From Byssochlamys sp. IMV 00236 (lineage: Eukaryota > Ascomycota > Eurotiomycetes > Eurotiales > Thermoascaceae), in contig MSJH02000660.1 in assembly GCA_001931875.2 (NCBI GenBank), positions 1 to 64,000 on the forward strand: 64,000 nt of DNA, in the 5' to 3' direction. The notes under the pieces were generated by a model, which was not told where the DNA came from, made no database searches, and was given only the letters and a program-made list of their open reading frames with translations. The translations under genes were made by a program, and so were the position numbers. Position 1 is the first letter of the stretch. Every line of letters begins with the position of its first letter. This document shows, piece by piece, positions 37,977 through 50,427 of the stretch.

Positions 37977-40900
37977 TTTGCTTGGTTGGAGGCTATATAC
38001 AACAGACGATATATCTGGATTTGTTTTGTTGTTCAAGGGACGTTTCACCGCTGAGATACTCGACAGGAAGGCCGCGAAGAGGCTAGAGGTCGAGACTGCT
38101 CAGTTGAATAAGACGCTAAGAAACGTGGCAAGGACCGAGAAGAGCTTTCGATGGAAGCTTTGTTCGATGTGACACCGTGCGGCTTAGATGAGACTGGACA
38201 AGACAGCGCAAGGAGCCGGTGAGTCTGTTGACAGGTGAGAACAGGATTCCGGGACAGCTACGCAAGAGAATGAAGCGTTGCAGTCAACCTGTATCTTGGT
38301 AAAGAGTGTTGAGGGGAGCACTGCTCGACTGAGGTAAAAGAGCGAATGGAGCTTGCAACTATCGGCTTTCAGGTGCGTCGGCAGAGTGAGCGCAGAGGTG
38401 AGTATATAACGGGGGCGGAAGGGGAGTTTTATGATGGTTTGGGGCTACACCGTCCTACAGGTCTATGCTTGTCAAGCGCCCTCCGGGGAAGGCCCGCCTT
38501 CCAATAGCTCCCAAACAAGCTCGATGCGAAGGAGATTTCGTTCCTCTCCCCATCATCATTGGACCGCTTACTCCTGCTGTGGCCACCGTTGATTCCATCC
38601 CTTTAACCTCGCCCCAGATCAGGCCATCAATTTGGCTTCCATCTCAGTGGTGGGGCCCATACGGGGGTATCCTCTCCCAGTCTCCAGAAGCCTCGCAAAA
38701 CAACAAGCCTCTCAAGTCCCGGCAAAGAGACGCGCCCAATTCTGCCAAGAGGTCATGTCGAGCGTTGTACACTATGCGCTAGTGGGCCAAGGGAAGCCGT
38801 GCAATTTCTTTTGCGACAGGGAGTCTATGATTTGTTGCAGCCCCTGGCGCCGACGGCCGCTAAGACACGTAGCGACCACTGTAAGGGCAGACGTTCCTGG
38901 GAACTCGAGAGTACGAAGACCATAGCGGCCGTAGTCTCCGGGAGATTGAGTATGGTTAAAAGGCGCCAATATGCGTGGTCCATGGAAAGTCCAGAAAACC
39001 CTCTTAGGCGGGTCTTCGGTTCAAGCCATGCGACGGTGGGTCATGAGATGATCTTCCGGATATGGTATGAAGACGGAGATGGAGGGAAAAATTCGGTTAG
39101 ATTCTGAAGAGAAGCTCGGCGCGGGCGAAAGGCCCACCGTTTTTGGTCTTTGCTTGCAGGGCGACGTGCGCTTCGCACATCGTCTATCCAGGAACAACGA
39201 CTCGTGCGTCTTCATAACAGGAAGGTGAGCCATTTGGGAGTTGTGGTCGTATTGCAAGCGGGGGGCGACTTTTCAGGCACAAAACGCTACTATTGTCTCC
39301 CTGAAGGCGCTGCCCGGAAACATTATTATTTTCATCCTGGCGCTGTGCTGGTATTTCCCCCTGGCGCCAGCTCCTGCTGTTGTATGGGTTGCGCGATCGT
39401 CGTTTTATCTCGATCCGCGCCTGGCCATTGGTTGGACAGAAGCGTCTTAATTTAAGAATGGCCTTATATTGCACTATTATACTGTTCGTCCAACACCGGC
39501 TGTCCTGAACAGCAGACCGCTACTGATTCAGGAAAGGAGAGTAACAGCGCTTACCCCCGCCCAATCTCATTTCCGGAGCTATTCGAGATGCAGCATGGCA
39601 GTCATGGGACTACTAAGGGCGGTCAAAGGTCGCTGTCAAGATCGAACCACCCTATGAAGGGCTCAATGGGTCTGAAAAGATGAAAGATTTTTCTTCCTGC
39701 TTTGCCTTCCCTGCAACGTAAGCGGCGCATGCGGCCAACACGAGCGGTTGCGGTGTGGCAATCAGACTGCATGAAGCCCAACTCGCCTCTCTGTGCGATT
39801 GATGAATAATAATACGGAGCACCGGCCGACATGCTCGTATAGCCGTTGCTGGCTCAACTCAATTGTTGTTGGCGCCGGGTCCGTGGTTCAACTGTTCGGG
39901 TTCCTGAAGAGGTCCACAAAAGAGAGATCGCCATCACTAGAACGAACAGCTGCTCGGCTGGACGACATCTAGACCCAAAGATCATCTGGGAGCTCCTTGC
40001 ATAGTCGCGCGCGCTGTTGATGAGGCAATATAACTTGCAAAGACGTGCGATTCAATAATGCTTTCAACTGCTAAGCGAAGGGGCGAATGTCTCCAGGAGT
40101 CAAATACTAATAATGTCCATAACTACTGGGGACCGAAGTCGGAATGTCACGTGACATACATAAGGCTGAGCGTTCGCCTCCATCGGCACAGCCGGGTTGG
40201 ACTGTGCGGAATCTGTGGAATCTGGATAGACGGTTGACTGACGTCCTGTCTGCCATCCGTGGTAGTTCGGCTGGGTCCAAATAATAATAATAATAATGGC
40301 GAACCGTTGGGCCGTTCATCCTGCTTGAGAAGGGCTGCCCTCAACGCTTATTATTGCTGAGCAAGAGTTCTGTGATGCCATTCAGATCCCATTTTTCTCT
40401 TCAAATCCCGCGGACTTGCCACCTGCTGCGACATCAGCGTCGAATCAGAGTACAATTCATGCAAAGCCAGAATATACTGTTCTGTAGACTTTAAGAGTAT
40501 GTCGTTCCTTCGGCTCGTTCATCGACCGGCCCAGAACACTCACCCACTGCAAAGCAGAAAAAAATCTTCCAATGGCAGACAGTGGAGCTTTTCAACCCGC
40601 ACAGTACCGCGTGTACCGGATATGGTCTTGTCGTCCATGGAATGCAATGAGAAAGATCTGAAGCGGACTCGATCTTACGCGTAAGCAATACTTGGCTGAA
40701 TTCTGAGTGTAAGCTTGGAAGTGATTGTTCTATTCTTGCAGTGCCCCATCAGCGAAAAGTCTATAACTCTATAATCGCTATTGTAGCCGAACACGCACTA
40801 CTAATCACAAGACGATTACATACGTTCGACCGGGTTATCTCGGAATCAATGCTTAACGATTTCTCTCTCCCTAGGACCTCATTCTTTCTTGCGCCTCGAG

Positions 40901-41360
40901 GCGACTGTGTGCGTCCGCTTACTGACGAAACCTCCGCAGTATCATGCCTCAACTGCTAGTCAACTCAATTCAAGCTCAAAACGAGGGTAACCTGCTTTCT
41001 GAGACGGTTTATATTGAGCTTGTCCGGGTACTGGCTTTATATATGTTCGGTAGTCCTTAGAATATATCCTCTGAGATTGCACTAGGTACGTACTAGGTAA
41101 TTCGATATCAGTCCCAGAAGATAGAAGGGCAGACGTCTTGCAGAGTCAATATATTCTTCGAATACGTATCACATGAGCAGATAGAGCTACACAATCTTGT
41201 CTTGTCAGATTATGCTTCGCAGCATGTATATGATAGGAACTATATGCTTTTCAGCAGTAGTTCTCAATGGTTACCGGATCTCCACGACTACATGTGGACA
41301 TACGCCTCCCTAAGAGGGTAATAGGACTGAATTTGACTCAAGTACGAGAACACATCAATC
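37977..41360. other. Long intergenic region
   Basis: About 3.4 kb between the wall-protein gene and the 5S rRNA gene. It contains a TAA microsatellite near 40.28 kb and a TAGGTACGTACTAGGTA palindromic word at 41,083. Short frames on both strands show no motif, signal or coding rhythm. I see no gene. Confidence 0.5.
40279..40298. repeat. TAA microsatellite
   Basis: Six AAT/TAA units in intergenic DNA. Simple repeat. Confidence 0.8.
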
Positions 41361-41479
41361 ACATACGACCATAGGGTGTGGAAAACAGGGCTTCCCGTCC
41401 GCTCAGCCGTACTTAAGCCACACGCCGGCCGGTTAGTAGTTGGGTGGGTGACCACCAGCGAATCCCTGCTGTTGTATGT
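41361..41479 (+). rRNA. 5S ribosomal RNA
   Basis: A 119-nt block beginning ACATACGACC and ending GTTGTATGT; the two ends pair as helix I with one G-U. Inside are the usual fungal 5S landmarks: ATAGGGTGTGGAAAACAGGG, CCCGTCCG, GTACTTAAGCC, GGTTAGTAGTTGGGTGGGTG and CGAATCCCTGCTG. A T-rich run (TTTTGTCTTTTTTTC) directly downstream would end Pol III transcription. In Pezizomycotina 5S genes are dispersed singly rather than sitting in the rDNA repeat, which fits this lone copy. It stands about 0.9 kb before the first gene of the secondary-metabolite cluster. Confidence 0.95.
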
Positions 41480-42408
41480 TTTTGTCTTTTTTTCTTTTTG
41501 GTCCATTGTCGTTGCTTCTTGTTTTTGATAGATCTTGGTCTGCCTATTATTATTATTGACCAGGTGGTGACCATATCACCAGACATGGTTAAGAAGACCC
41601 TGCGGTGGCCGTCAGATTAGGAAGGAAAATTTAGATCTAGATAGTCACGCACCTGCTTGGACTAGTCTCCGGAAGGTATCTTATTTTGAAATTCAGTATC
41701 TATCTTTATCTCCCGAATAGGTAAATAATAGATCATAGATCCTATAGATCTGCTAGTCAGCACCTACCGGCCGTGCCGCAAGCCGGGCTATATCCCCATA
41801 TCACTGCAGTAAAACCCGTCAAAGGAGATGTGCAGCCGGGTTGGGACACTCTTACACAGTAGATGAAACAGCATGTGAGCCCTCTACACACCCCGGGGCA
41901 TTTATAAGTAACAGCTAGATTGGCAGATTTAGTTCTTCAAGCAATCTAAAGCAATTCTATCATAGACCCATGTTCGGCTCCCATCTTTGTAGTATCTGTA
42001 ATACTTAGCCTGTTGTATAGAAATGTATTGAATTACAACCTTTATCCCAAATTGACATTTTACTATTAACATTTTTACCCTTGATGCCGAACCTCCCGCA
42101 CGGAATCCCTATACCACACCATAGACCAGGATGTCTGATTGTAATGTAATGCCTCAGCGGGGCTTCGGTGCGGCCCCCGAGCCCAGGGAGTCCAAAGACG
42201 GACCGACCGGAGCGAAGTGCATCATTGTACTCCCTTGCGACATGTCAGATCCCCATAGCGCCTTACCTATGGCATAGTTATGCTATGGTGCGAGTGCCCG
42301 ATCTTCTTGTTCTTTGGAAAACAAAAGTGCGTGCACTAGCCGCCGTACTGTAGTATGCTGATCTGAACATCTTGGAAAGAAAAAACACAAGCACCTCAAA
42401 CCACCAGC
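41480..42408. other. Intergenic before the metabolite cluster
   Basis: Contains the 5S terminator tract, AT-rich sequence and the presumed P450 promoter. A CCGGGTTGGG word near 41,838 partly matches the AACCCGG core shared by other cluster promoters. No gene. Confidence 0.5.
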
Positions 42409-44186
42409 ATGAATCTTTTAGGGTATAATTTTGGTGTTTTGTATATTGGCGCAGCAGCAGCAGTGTATTTCAAGCCAGAATACTTTACTATCTACGACTC
42501 GAGACTGTTCACCCTTCTTGCTGTGTTTTCTATCATCACGCTGTTTAAGTTGATATACAATGTGTCGTTGTACCCAGCTCTTTTCACCCCACTAAAAGAG
42601 ATACAGACGCCACCAGTAAGTGGGTCGAGTTAAGCATACCATACTGCCTATGAATATATTGAAACTGACATTATTATTTGCATAGGGTCGACACTGGCTT
42701 AGAGGAAACGGCGTGTCTTTCTTTGTTGATACACCGTTTGAACCAATGAGGAAATGGGCACGCAATATGCCGAATGACGGTCTGATCCGTTACTATACTG
42801 TTGGAAATTTGGAGAGGGTCTTTCCGACCAGCACTGCAGCCTTGAGAGAGGTATTGGTAAACAAGGCTTATGATTTTGCCAAACCTCGAATCATACAGCA
42901 ATTCTTGTACCCTATAGTTGGACATGGCCTTCTACTTGCAGAGGGGGAAGAACATAAGGTAGGACAATGACTATTATGTCGATTCTATGTATGTATGTAT
43001 GCATTGACTCACCTTTCTTCTGTTCCAGGTTCAACGCAAAAGCTTGATGCCAGCGTTCTCATACCGCCACATCAAAGATCTCTATCCGATTTTCTGGACG
43101 AAGAGCATAGAGATGGTGAAAGGAATAGAACAGGATCTGCAGCGCAGAGGGCCCGATGAAGATAACACGATACAAGTCCGCAACTGGGTTGGACGAGCAG
43201 CGCTCGATATAATCGGCGTGGCGGGCATGGATCAAGACTTTGACTCGCTACGCAACCCTTCTGGAAGATTAAACGAGTCTTATCACAAAGTATTTACCCT
43301 GCCTTCCTTTGGAACAAAGATGCTTCTATTGCTTGGCAGAATCATCGGCGATATCGCATGGGTCCAGTCACTGCCAACGAAGCGAAACAAGGACATCCAA
43401 GATGGAAGACAAACGATCCGCGATGTTGCGCGGCAAATGATTCGAGAAAAGAGGGAAAAACTGAAAGATGCCGACTCAAAGACCGGCCTGGATATTATCT
43501 CTGTTGCCATGTCTGGTGACTCTACCTTCGAGGAAGAAAGACTGGTCGACCAACTCATGACGTTCCTCGCGGCGGGACATGAAACCACCGCCAGCGCTAT
43601 GCAGTGGGCTGTCTACGCGCTCTCCAAAAGACCCGAGATGCAAACGCGCCTACGCGAAGAGATTCGCGCAAATCTTCCCTCCATTTCTGTAGAAAGACCA
43701 GAGCAGATCGACGCCGTCACAATCGACAACCTGCCTTACCTACACGCTGTCTGCAACGAGGTCCTCCGTTTTCACCCAGTTGTACCCAACACCAATCGTG
43801 TCGCCCTCAAAGACACCACTTTGGTGGGCAAGCCCATTCCAAAAGGTACAACCATTGTCCTAGTACCGGAGGTCATTAATAAACTTGAGGAGCTATGGGG
43901 TCCGGATGCGGACGAGTTCAACCCAGATCGATTCATGGGTCAGGGCATGGCGAATACGGGTGGTGCAAGCAGTAACTACGCTCTTCTCACATTCCTTCAT
44001 GGCCCTCGGAGCTGCATCGGACAGGGCTTTGCAAAAGGCGAGTTGGCCTGTTTGCTTGCTGCTACAGTTGGTCGTTTCAAGTTTGAATTGAAGTATCCGG
44101 ATGCTAAGCTGGAAGTGCAGGAAGGTGCTACTCGCGCGCCTAAAGATGGTGTTTTGGCGAAGTTTACGCCAGTGGAAGGGTGGTAA
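42409..44186 (+). CDS. Cytochrome P450 monooxygenase
   Basis: Three exons, 42409-42615, 42686-42958 and 43029-44186, give 545 aa. The N-terminus has two hydrophobic segments that anchor it in the ER membrane, followed by a Pro-containing hinge. The I-helix oxygen-binding motif AGHETTA, the K-helix ExxR (EVLRF) and the heme loop HGPRSCIGQGFA (Cys at about 489) are intact, so the enzyme should be active. It is the leftmost gene of the cluster, next to the Zn2Cys6 regulator in a convergent arrangement. A role in oxidising the polyketide chain is inferred from context. The CYP family is not assigned. Confidence 0.92.
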
Positions 44187-44710
44187 AAATGATACTGTCG
44201 AGTCTTGTAGACAGAATCAGGGGTTGGGGTAAATACAGGAATCAAATAGTAGCCCGGGGCTTGACCGGTATATATTCTTCTCATTGAATAGATTGTTTCC
44301 GATCCAGTGGGATGTTGTATCGCAGTCCGAGGCATCGGAACAGAGGTAGTCCCGCAACGTGTCAAGACAGGCAAAGGCACGGTGATCACTATGTAGGAGG
44401 TGAAAAGTTCGGTGGAAATATTGGGATAATGTCAGAAGAAATCTGACAGATAATTTTCAGTAGGGTGCATTGCGTATGGAAAGAGTTTGATCAATTATGG
44501 TCCAGCATACAAGACGTGGATGGATTCTATAAACGAACGACCCTAAGTTATCACGCTGGCCAAACCCATTCTGGTTCTAACATAGAACCCCGATATTTTG
44601 CATCGAGTGGATGATGATGGATATATCCCCACCCCCTTTTTGTTTTTTATAAAAAGCATAGCTAAATGGACCATATATAATGGATTGAAATCCTTACGCC
44701 AAGGAACCCT
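44187..44710. other. Convergent intergenic region
   Basis: Between the 3' ends of the P450 and regulator genes. No features seen. Confidence 0.6.
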
Positions 44711-47072
44711 TTAAGAAAAGATCCGCAAGTGCGGCATAAAGTCATCCGAGCCCGGAGCCGGGTCAACAGTTGTAGAATTAAGCGAATTCAGGAACACAAA
44801 TGAGGTATCTGGATCTTGGAGCGCAAATGAGGCGTCTGGCTCTTGGAACACAGAATTGTCAAACCCTGAACTGTCAATTTCTTTAAGTTCCGACCCTATG
44901 TAGCCGTAGCCGCTTCCAAGGGGAGAGAGAAGATCTGTAATAGAGCACATGTTTGTTGATGATTCCGGGCTTGGCTTTTGCCGTTTGTATTGGGTGTTTC
45001 GAACGCTTGTTACGTCTTTCACAATAACTGATAATTGGTAGAGCTTACTGTTGTAAGAGTCTTCGGATCGGCCGGCTGTGATTGCTTCAAGCATGTCGAT
45101 GTAGTCTTGGAGCATGCTGAAATCGGACTTTGAATCCTTGTTGCTGAGGATAGATGAAAGAACTTCGTAAAGATACAGTGGAGGAAGCGAGGCAACGAAG
45201 CTATATGGGCGTGGCATCATTAGTCATCTGTGTTGAGAGCAGTGATGGGTTACTTCAATACTGACGATGGGAAAACAGCGTGCTTGCCTTCGTCGGGTGG
45301 TGAGTTCCAAAGGCTTAGCACAAGTTTCATGCACATCCTAGCGACCTCTTTACATCGTTGATATATGGTATCTGGGTGGTGTTTGTGGGGCCAGATGAGT
45401 AGCAATTGAACATTTAGGTACCTGATCGTCAACTGAAGCTTGTCAGCAGAGGTCTCAGGGGGGTTTTGAATCATGTTCAAGTCAATTCCCGAGTTCGTCA
45501 GCCAGACTTGAAGCTTCGACAACATCATGGCTGCGAAATCCCTAATCTCATCTTCCCCTTTAGGCTTGACTTGGCTTGCGTATATTTCCGAGTATATCGT
45601 CTCTTCAATCTTAGCGAGCTCGGATTTTGCGATGAGAGATGATGCAAGACTAACTTCAGAGGACACGGCGTGGGTCTCGAAATGAATATCCGATGCGGGT
45701 ATGTTTGGAGACAAACCAGTTGTCCAGCACACTGTTTTATCAATCGTGTACAAGCAATACGAGGTCGTTTGGCGCTCTCTAATGTCTTCGTCGCTGAGGT
45801 GACCTTGGAAAGAGTGCCATTGATGGATACCTGTCAACTTTGCGCATCGGGAAGCGAGAGCAAATAATTTCTCGGATTCAACGATGGAAAAATGCTCCTG
45901 AGCCACCATGTACTGCGTATGGTAAGCCTCACGCTAGGTAGCTACAGGGATAATATGTATTTATTTGAGACGCACCAGAGATAAGAGAGCCTGAACATTG
46001 ATCAGACGAGGTAAAAGAAGCTGATCAATATTTTGAATGGCTCGCTTTGCGTTGGCACGGAATCCCGCGATCATGTCAAATTCCATTGACGAAACCTTTG
46101 TCCCTTGTCTGTTCTGCGTTGACTCGCCACGGTTGGAGCACAATGAGTCTGCCGACATGGCCATGAGGATAAGGTTATTGCAGCAGATAATTGACGCAAA
46201 GTCTCGTTCCGATGATGGAGATTGTCGCAGCGTGGTTGCCATGTCAATAAATTTCTCCTTTGTCCAGATGGGGAAGTGAGGGTTGATTGAGGAAAAGTAT
46301 GGCTCTATCATAGCATCCAAAATAGCAAATGGAGGTGTGGTCGGTGGTAATGTATCCTTGGCACATTCTCCCTCCCCCTGTTTAACAAGAAGATCGATTT
46401 TCAATTGTGCTTGTGAGATGCATTCCTTGAACGTGTGGCTTTCACTGTCGCATCCATCTGTCATGTCGTCCTTGATCTTGAGCATGAGTGACTCGAGAGA
46501 CGTGGATCCAAAGTACCTTTCATCATTATTGTGACCCAAGAGAAATCGACCAAGAGGTGGCGCAAAGTCCGTCGTTTCCAAAGTGTCTGCGGATTGCTCC
46601 GGAGAGAACTGGGGTCTTTGTCCAGGAGGGCTGGACGAATGTCGTGCAGAATTTGGCGGGGTTACCCATTGCCCATCAAAGAGTCGTTTCAATGATCTTT
46701 GCGTGTCTGCTATTGTATTCTTTTATTCTAATCAGTAACAGGCAGCTTGAGAGGTATATTATTTGCATTATGCTTGACTTACCTCAAGGTGTTGGAGGCG
46801 ACTTCCCATTCCAAGAATCGTGTGGCTTCTGTCACATTGTGGGTTAAGTATCACCACGCATAGATAGAAATATGACAGACATACAGGAGCGTTGTTTGAT
46901 TGCGCTTTTTGCCTTGACCAGACCACTCGCATTGTATTCCAAGGCGTGTACAATTTCTGCATGATGGTTTCTCTCTACTGCAGCGAATTTTCCTGGATCG
47001 ACATTGGTCGCAGACTTGGAAGTGATTGGCCACATTAGCTTTCCCTCTCATTGACTGCAACTGACATGCCAC
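44711..47072 (-). CDS. Zn2Cys6 transcription factor, probable cluster regulator
   Basis: Five exons by my reading: 47072-46885, 46828-46783, 46719-45976, 45912-45254 and 45200-44711, for about 708 aa. The zinc cluster has C21, C24, C31, C38, C41 and C48 (CDQCRSRKIRC, CRNCTRLGIQC), followed by a short dimerisation-type helix split over two introns (GMGSRLQHLE). The middle is the fungal transcription-factor homology domain (ILDAMIEPYFSSINPHFPIW, then MVAQEHF, LSLWNSPPDEG). The last intron has a CTAAT branch site and removes an in-frame stop. The third acceptor (AAAAG) is chosen to keep the frame. Position inside the cluster suggests it is the pathway-specific activator; that is inference. Confidence 0.87.
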
Positions 47073-47799
47073 CTACCAGTGTACTCATCTCTATTGACCT
47101 CTCTCGTCATTTTGCTGGGCTTTCTAGAAACCAGTCGATAGTCACGTAAGGTTGTTTTCTCACTAGAAATTATGACAAGGCTGTGCGCAGCGCATAATTA
47201 TAGCCAAGTTGTGAATGGGGGCCATTAGGAATACCGCTTTTTTTTTTCTTGTTTCTTGATAAATACCACCTTGAGATGACATGGATTTTCCTGTCTAGTA
47301 TGGTCTTGGATGCAGCGTTCGGTTCTTGAATTGGATGATCCAGGAGGTCGTCAGCTTACATGCGTCACCGTTAGCTTGAGCTGATCTCAGAAGCCCAGCC
47401 TCGCCAGGTGTCCATATGCAAGACGATGGAATGTGAAGATAGTGTGGACAATAACGACGTTACACCAAGTGACGGGAACTATTATTCCTTACCTTACGTC
47501 CTAGTAAATACTGCAAGGATTATAACATATTCAAACATAGTGCCGGTAAGGCTTCTCAGCTATCAAAAGGTCGAAGTTATCATGCGATCTGTAAACCTTC
47601 CTTCGCTCGACAAATGAATTGAAAGACCGCATGGGGGTAGAACTGAGGCCAGGCTATGGAGTATAGAAACGTGCACTGCTTGGTATATCCAAATCGCATA
47701 GTCATAACTCTAGTCATTCAGACACGTAACTGGATGATGTTGAAGCCTTTATTGTTGGATTTAAGAAGGGGCCGTCGCATACCAAATAAACAATTGCTT
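47073..47799. other. Intergenic upstream of the regulator
   Basis: Presumed promoter of the Zn2Cys6 gene. Short frames near 47.4-47.7 kb show no motif; the outer part of the transposon relic may reach into this region but I cannot place its end. Confidence 0.45.
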
Positions 47800-48482
47800 C
47801 AAGTACAAGAGTTTGATGATTCAGAGAACTTTCTTGCGCCTACACTTAAACACGAGGCTATTCAGACCGTGTTGGCCTTCCCAAACCACCTATCTCTAGG
47901 ACAAACCGCGCTCAAGCACTTGAACTGGTCCCTGGAACAATGGCATACAGTGCTTTGGACTGATGAGACCTGGGTGTGTCCTGGACATCACACTAAGATC
48001 CGATCTACGTGACTCGACGTGATAATGAAGCGTAATAGTGGACCGTCTTCCAGAGAGGAAGGGTCGGATGTTCTGGAGTCCTTGAGGGGCAATAAAAAGG
48101 GTCCATCTGTTTTCTGAGAAACGGATCAGGGTTCAACTGAAGGGGAGTCTTATTGTCAAAGGATAACTAGTCCCTTCAATTGACAAGTGTGCATCTGAAA
48201 CCTCATCTTCTCCTAATGCAAGACGATGCACCAGGACATAGTGCCAGCTTGTCTCAGGAGGAGCTTCAATATCGCGAAATTGAAACCATCTTCTGGCCAC
48301 CCTATTCGCCAGTCTTGAGTCCGGTCGAGACAGTATCGGATGAAACTCGGGATTGAATAGATCAGCACTATTCTCATCGTAGAAAGCTGCATACGGTCAG
48401 CTTCGCTAGGTGGTTCAAGAAGGGCACAAATGCTATACAATGATGGCGCCACCTGTACTACCAAGCTTACCAAGGGTAACAC
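47800..48482 (+). pseudogene. Dead Tc1/mariner transposase relic
   Basis: Translated pieces match the DDE catalytic core of Tc1/mariner transposases in the right order: LWTDETWV with the first Asp (about 47,955), a block YVTRRDNEA followed by two stops and WTVFQRGR (from about 48,008), the second-Asp motif LMQDDAPGHSA (about 48,211), and WPPYSPVLSPVET (about 48,295) before a stop. Several in-frame stops and frame changes break it, and the N-terminal DNA-binding half is missing or unrecognisable. I could not identify terminal inverted repeats. It is an old insertion between the regulator and the SDR gene. Confidence 0.8.
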
Positions 48483-48976
48483 AGGAAATAAAGTAGTTTA
48501 TAACATCCATGAGGAGGCGTCCGGCCCGGTCCAGATTTAAAAAATTTAAGTGTCAGGGGCTCCTACTGGAGGTCACGCAATCTAGGTAGGTCAGGATATA
48601 TGCCTGGCCTGCCGCTAGTTGGTATTTAATCAAACAAGCTACCTAGTTAACCGCTTCCTTCAAAATCAAAGATGACAAAGCAGTTGAATGCCAGCAGCAA
48701 TGCAGAAAGCTATCCATGATATCTCGTATTCTCCCGCAAATCGGGGACGGGATCCGGGGCTGGTTTCTCGATCTGCTCGGCGCCCGGGCCCCGATTGGCT
48801 CACGGGACGTTATAGGTAGCCCTTTTTGTAAAACTTGATTCCCATGGTCGATGTCCCGACGGATTTATATTATTCTTCATTGAATGCAACTCATACATTA
48901 GAATCTAGTAATAGAGTTCCACCTATACTTTGTCGGCTTGAACCGATTTTCGGACTACTCTCTCAACGACCAAAGT
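48483..48976. promoter_or_regulatory. Upstream region of the KDSR-like gene
   Basis: Contains TAGGTAGG/CTACCTAG words (about 48,580-48,650) and a GC-rich patch with an 8-bp inverted pair, AATCGGGG at 48,739-48,746 and CCCCGATT at 48,789-48,796, around a GATCCGG word that also occurs in the acyltransferase/MFS promoter. A regulator role for these is inference. Confidence 0.4.
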
Positions 48977-50220
48977 ATGAAGCCTAACCAGGATCTATTT
49001 GGCAAAGTAACCGTCGAGTTCACACATATCAAAGGATATACATTGACATGCTTGGCAGACGGTCTTTGTAACTGGTGGTTCTGGCGGGTTAGGGAAAGCT
49101 ATTTCTAATGCCCTTGCTTCCCGAGGTCAGTTGGGTCGTCGAATACCTATCTACATCGATATTTGTTCACTTAAAATCAACTTAGGTGCACATGTAACAA
49201 TATTTTCGCGACGACTCGGCCCTCTAGAAGATGCAAAGAATGAGATAGTCACAAATTGTGCTGATGCCAGTCGACAAGAGATCAATGCGGTGCCTCTTGA
49301 TCTGGCAGATGCAGGGGCAGTACGTGATCCTGGGATACTTTTTTCCATGGTGAATTCTTCTAACTAGCAAATACTACTCAAGGTCTCTGAAGCCTTCAAA
49401 TCTCAACCTCGAATCGCCGATATCTTATACTGCTCAGCGGGTGGAAACCATGCCGAAAACGGATTCTTCGTCGATCTCAGTGCCTCACAGCTAGATGCTT
49501 GCATGAAGAATAACTACTTTTCTACAGCTTACGCCGCAAAAGCCATGCTGGAAATCTGGGTTGAAAATGACAAGAAGTCCTCCAGTATAGATACCCAGAA
49601 ACAGCCTAAAGGACATACCACGCGGAAGATGGTTTTCATCAACAGCGCAGCAGCGTTCCTGGGTCTACCAGGTAGCGTCGCATATACCCGTGAGTCCACT
49701 TTTTTGCCTCGAATATGCCTCTGTATTCCAGTTGAATGACTTACTCTTACTAACATAACACGTCGACTCAGCCGCCAAAAGTGCCGTCCGAGCTCTCGCA
49801 GATACCCTTCGCTTCGAAGTCCTCCGCCACAACTCCGCAACAACGACCTACACGATCCACATCGCCTTCCCAGCAGACTTCGTGTCTCCTGGATTCAGAC
49901 TCGAACAAAACACCAAGCCGGAGCTTACAAAACGTATCCAAGGAACGAACCTTGCATCATTGGCAGAGCTGGAGAAGAAATTCCCATCGTCAGAGAAGGT
50001 CGCGCTTGGGGTTATCGCGAGGGTCGATAAGGGGGACTTTATTATATGTGAGGACTCGCTCGCTGCTAGTTGTCTGTTCACAAATATGATTGGGTTGAGT
50101 CCAAAGAGGGGGCTTGGGATCATGGATTCGCTGATGGGTGTTGTTGTTGGGTGGTTGGTTATGCCTTTTTTGAGACGGAAATGGGAGCGGATGTGCAGGG
50201 AGGATGGGGAGAGGATGTGA
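48977..50220 (+). CDS. 3-ketodihydrosphingosine reductase-like SDR
   Basis: Five exons, 48977-49006, 49059-49125, 49186-49319, 49383-49689 and 49772-50220, for 328 aa. The first exon (10 codons) joins to KTVFVTGGSGGLGKA, the NADPH-binding TGxxxGxG motif. An IFSRR segment follows. The catalytic Ser is in FINSAAAF, and Tyr and Lys are in AYTPAK across the last intron (YxxxK restored by splicing). The C-terminus has a hydrophobic segment, GLGIMDSLMGVVVGWLVMP, then basic residues, like the membrane anchor of Ksr1/Tsc10, the ER enzyme that reduces 3-ketosphinganine in sphingolipid synthesis. Its place among metabolite genes suggests either a pathway reductase (compare FUM13 of fumonisin synthesis) or an extra copy giving self-protection. 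It could also be the normal cellular enzyme. Confidence 0.85.
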
Positions 50221-50427
50221 GATATAGACCTGGGAGAGTGTCATTTGTTAGCATATCTGTTATCATATACTATTTTCCAGGTCCAATATGTGTGTATGTG
50301 AGAGCTTTATCAACATATATCTTTATGTAATGCCGCATCAATGTTGAGCAGTGTATGCTACTGTGAGGCGATGTACTGGTAGCTCAGCGTATTACTATTG
50401 TACTAATATTCGCAAAACTATATTCTA

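Noticed and set aside
38465..39655. Several 60-105-codon frames on both strands
   Set aside because: They overlap each other in different frames, without splice continuity, domain or signal sequence.
47408..47617. 69-codon frame before the transposon relic
   Set aside because: No resemblance to the transposase N-terminus or any family; composition like surrounding AT-rich DNA.
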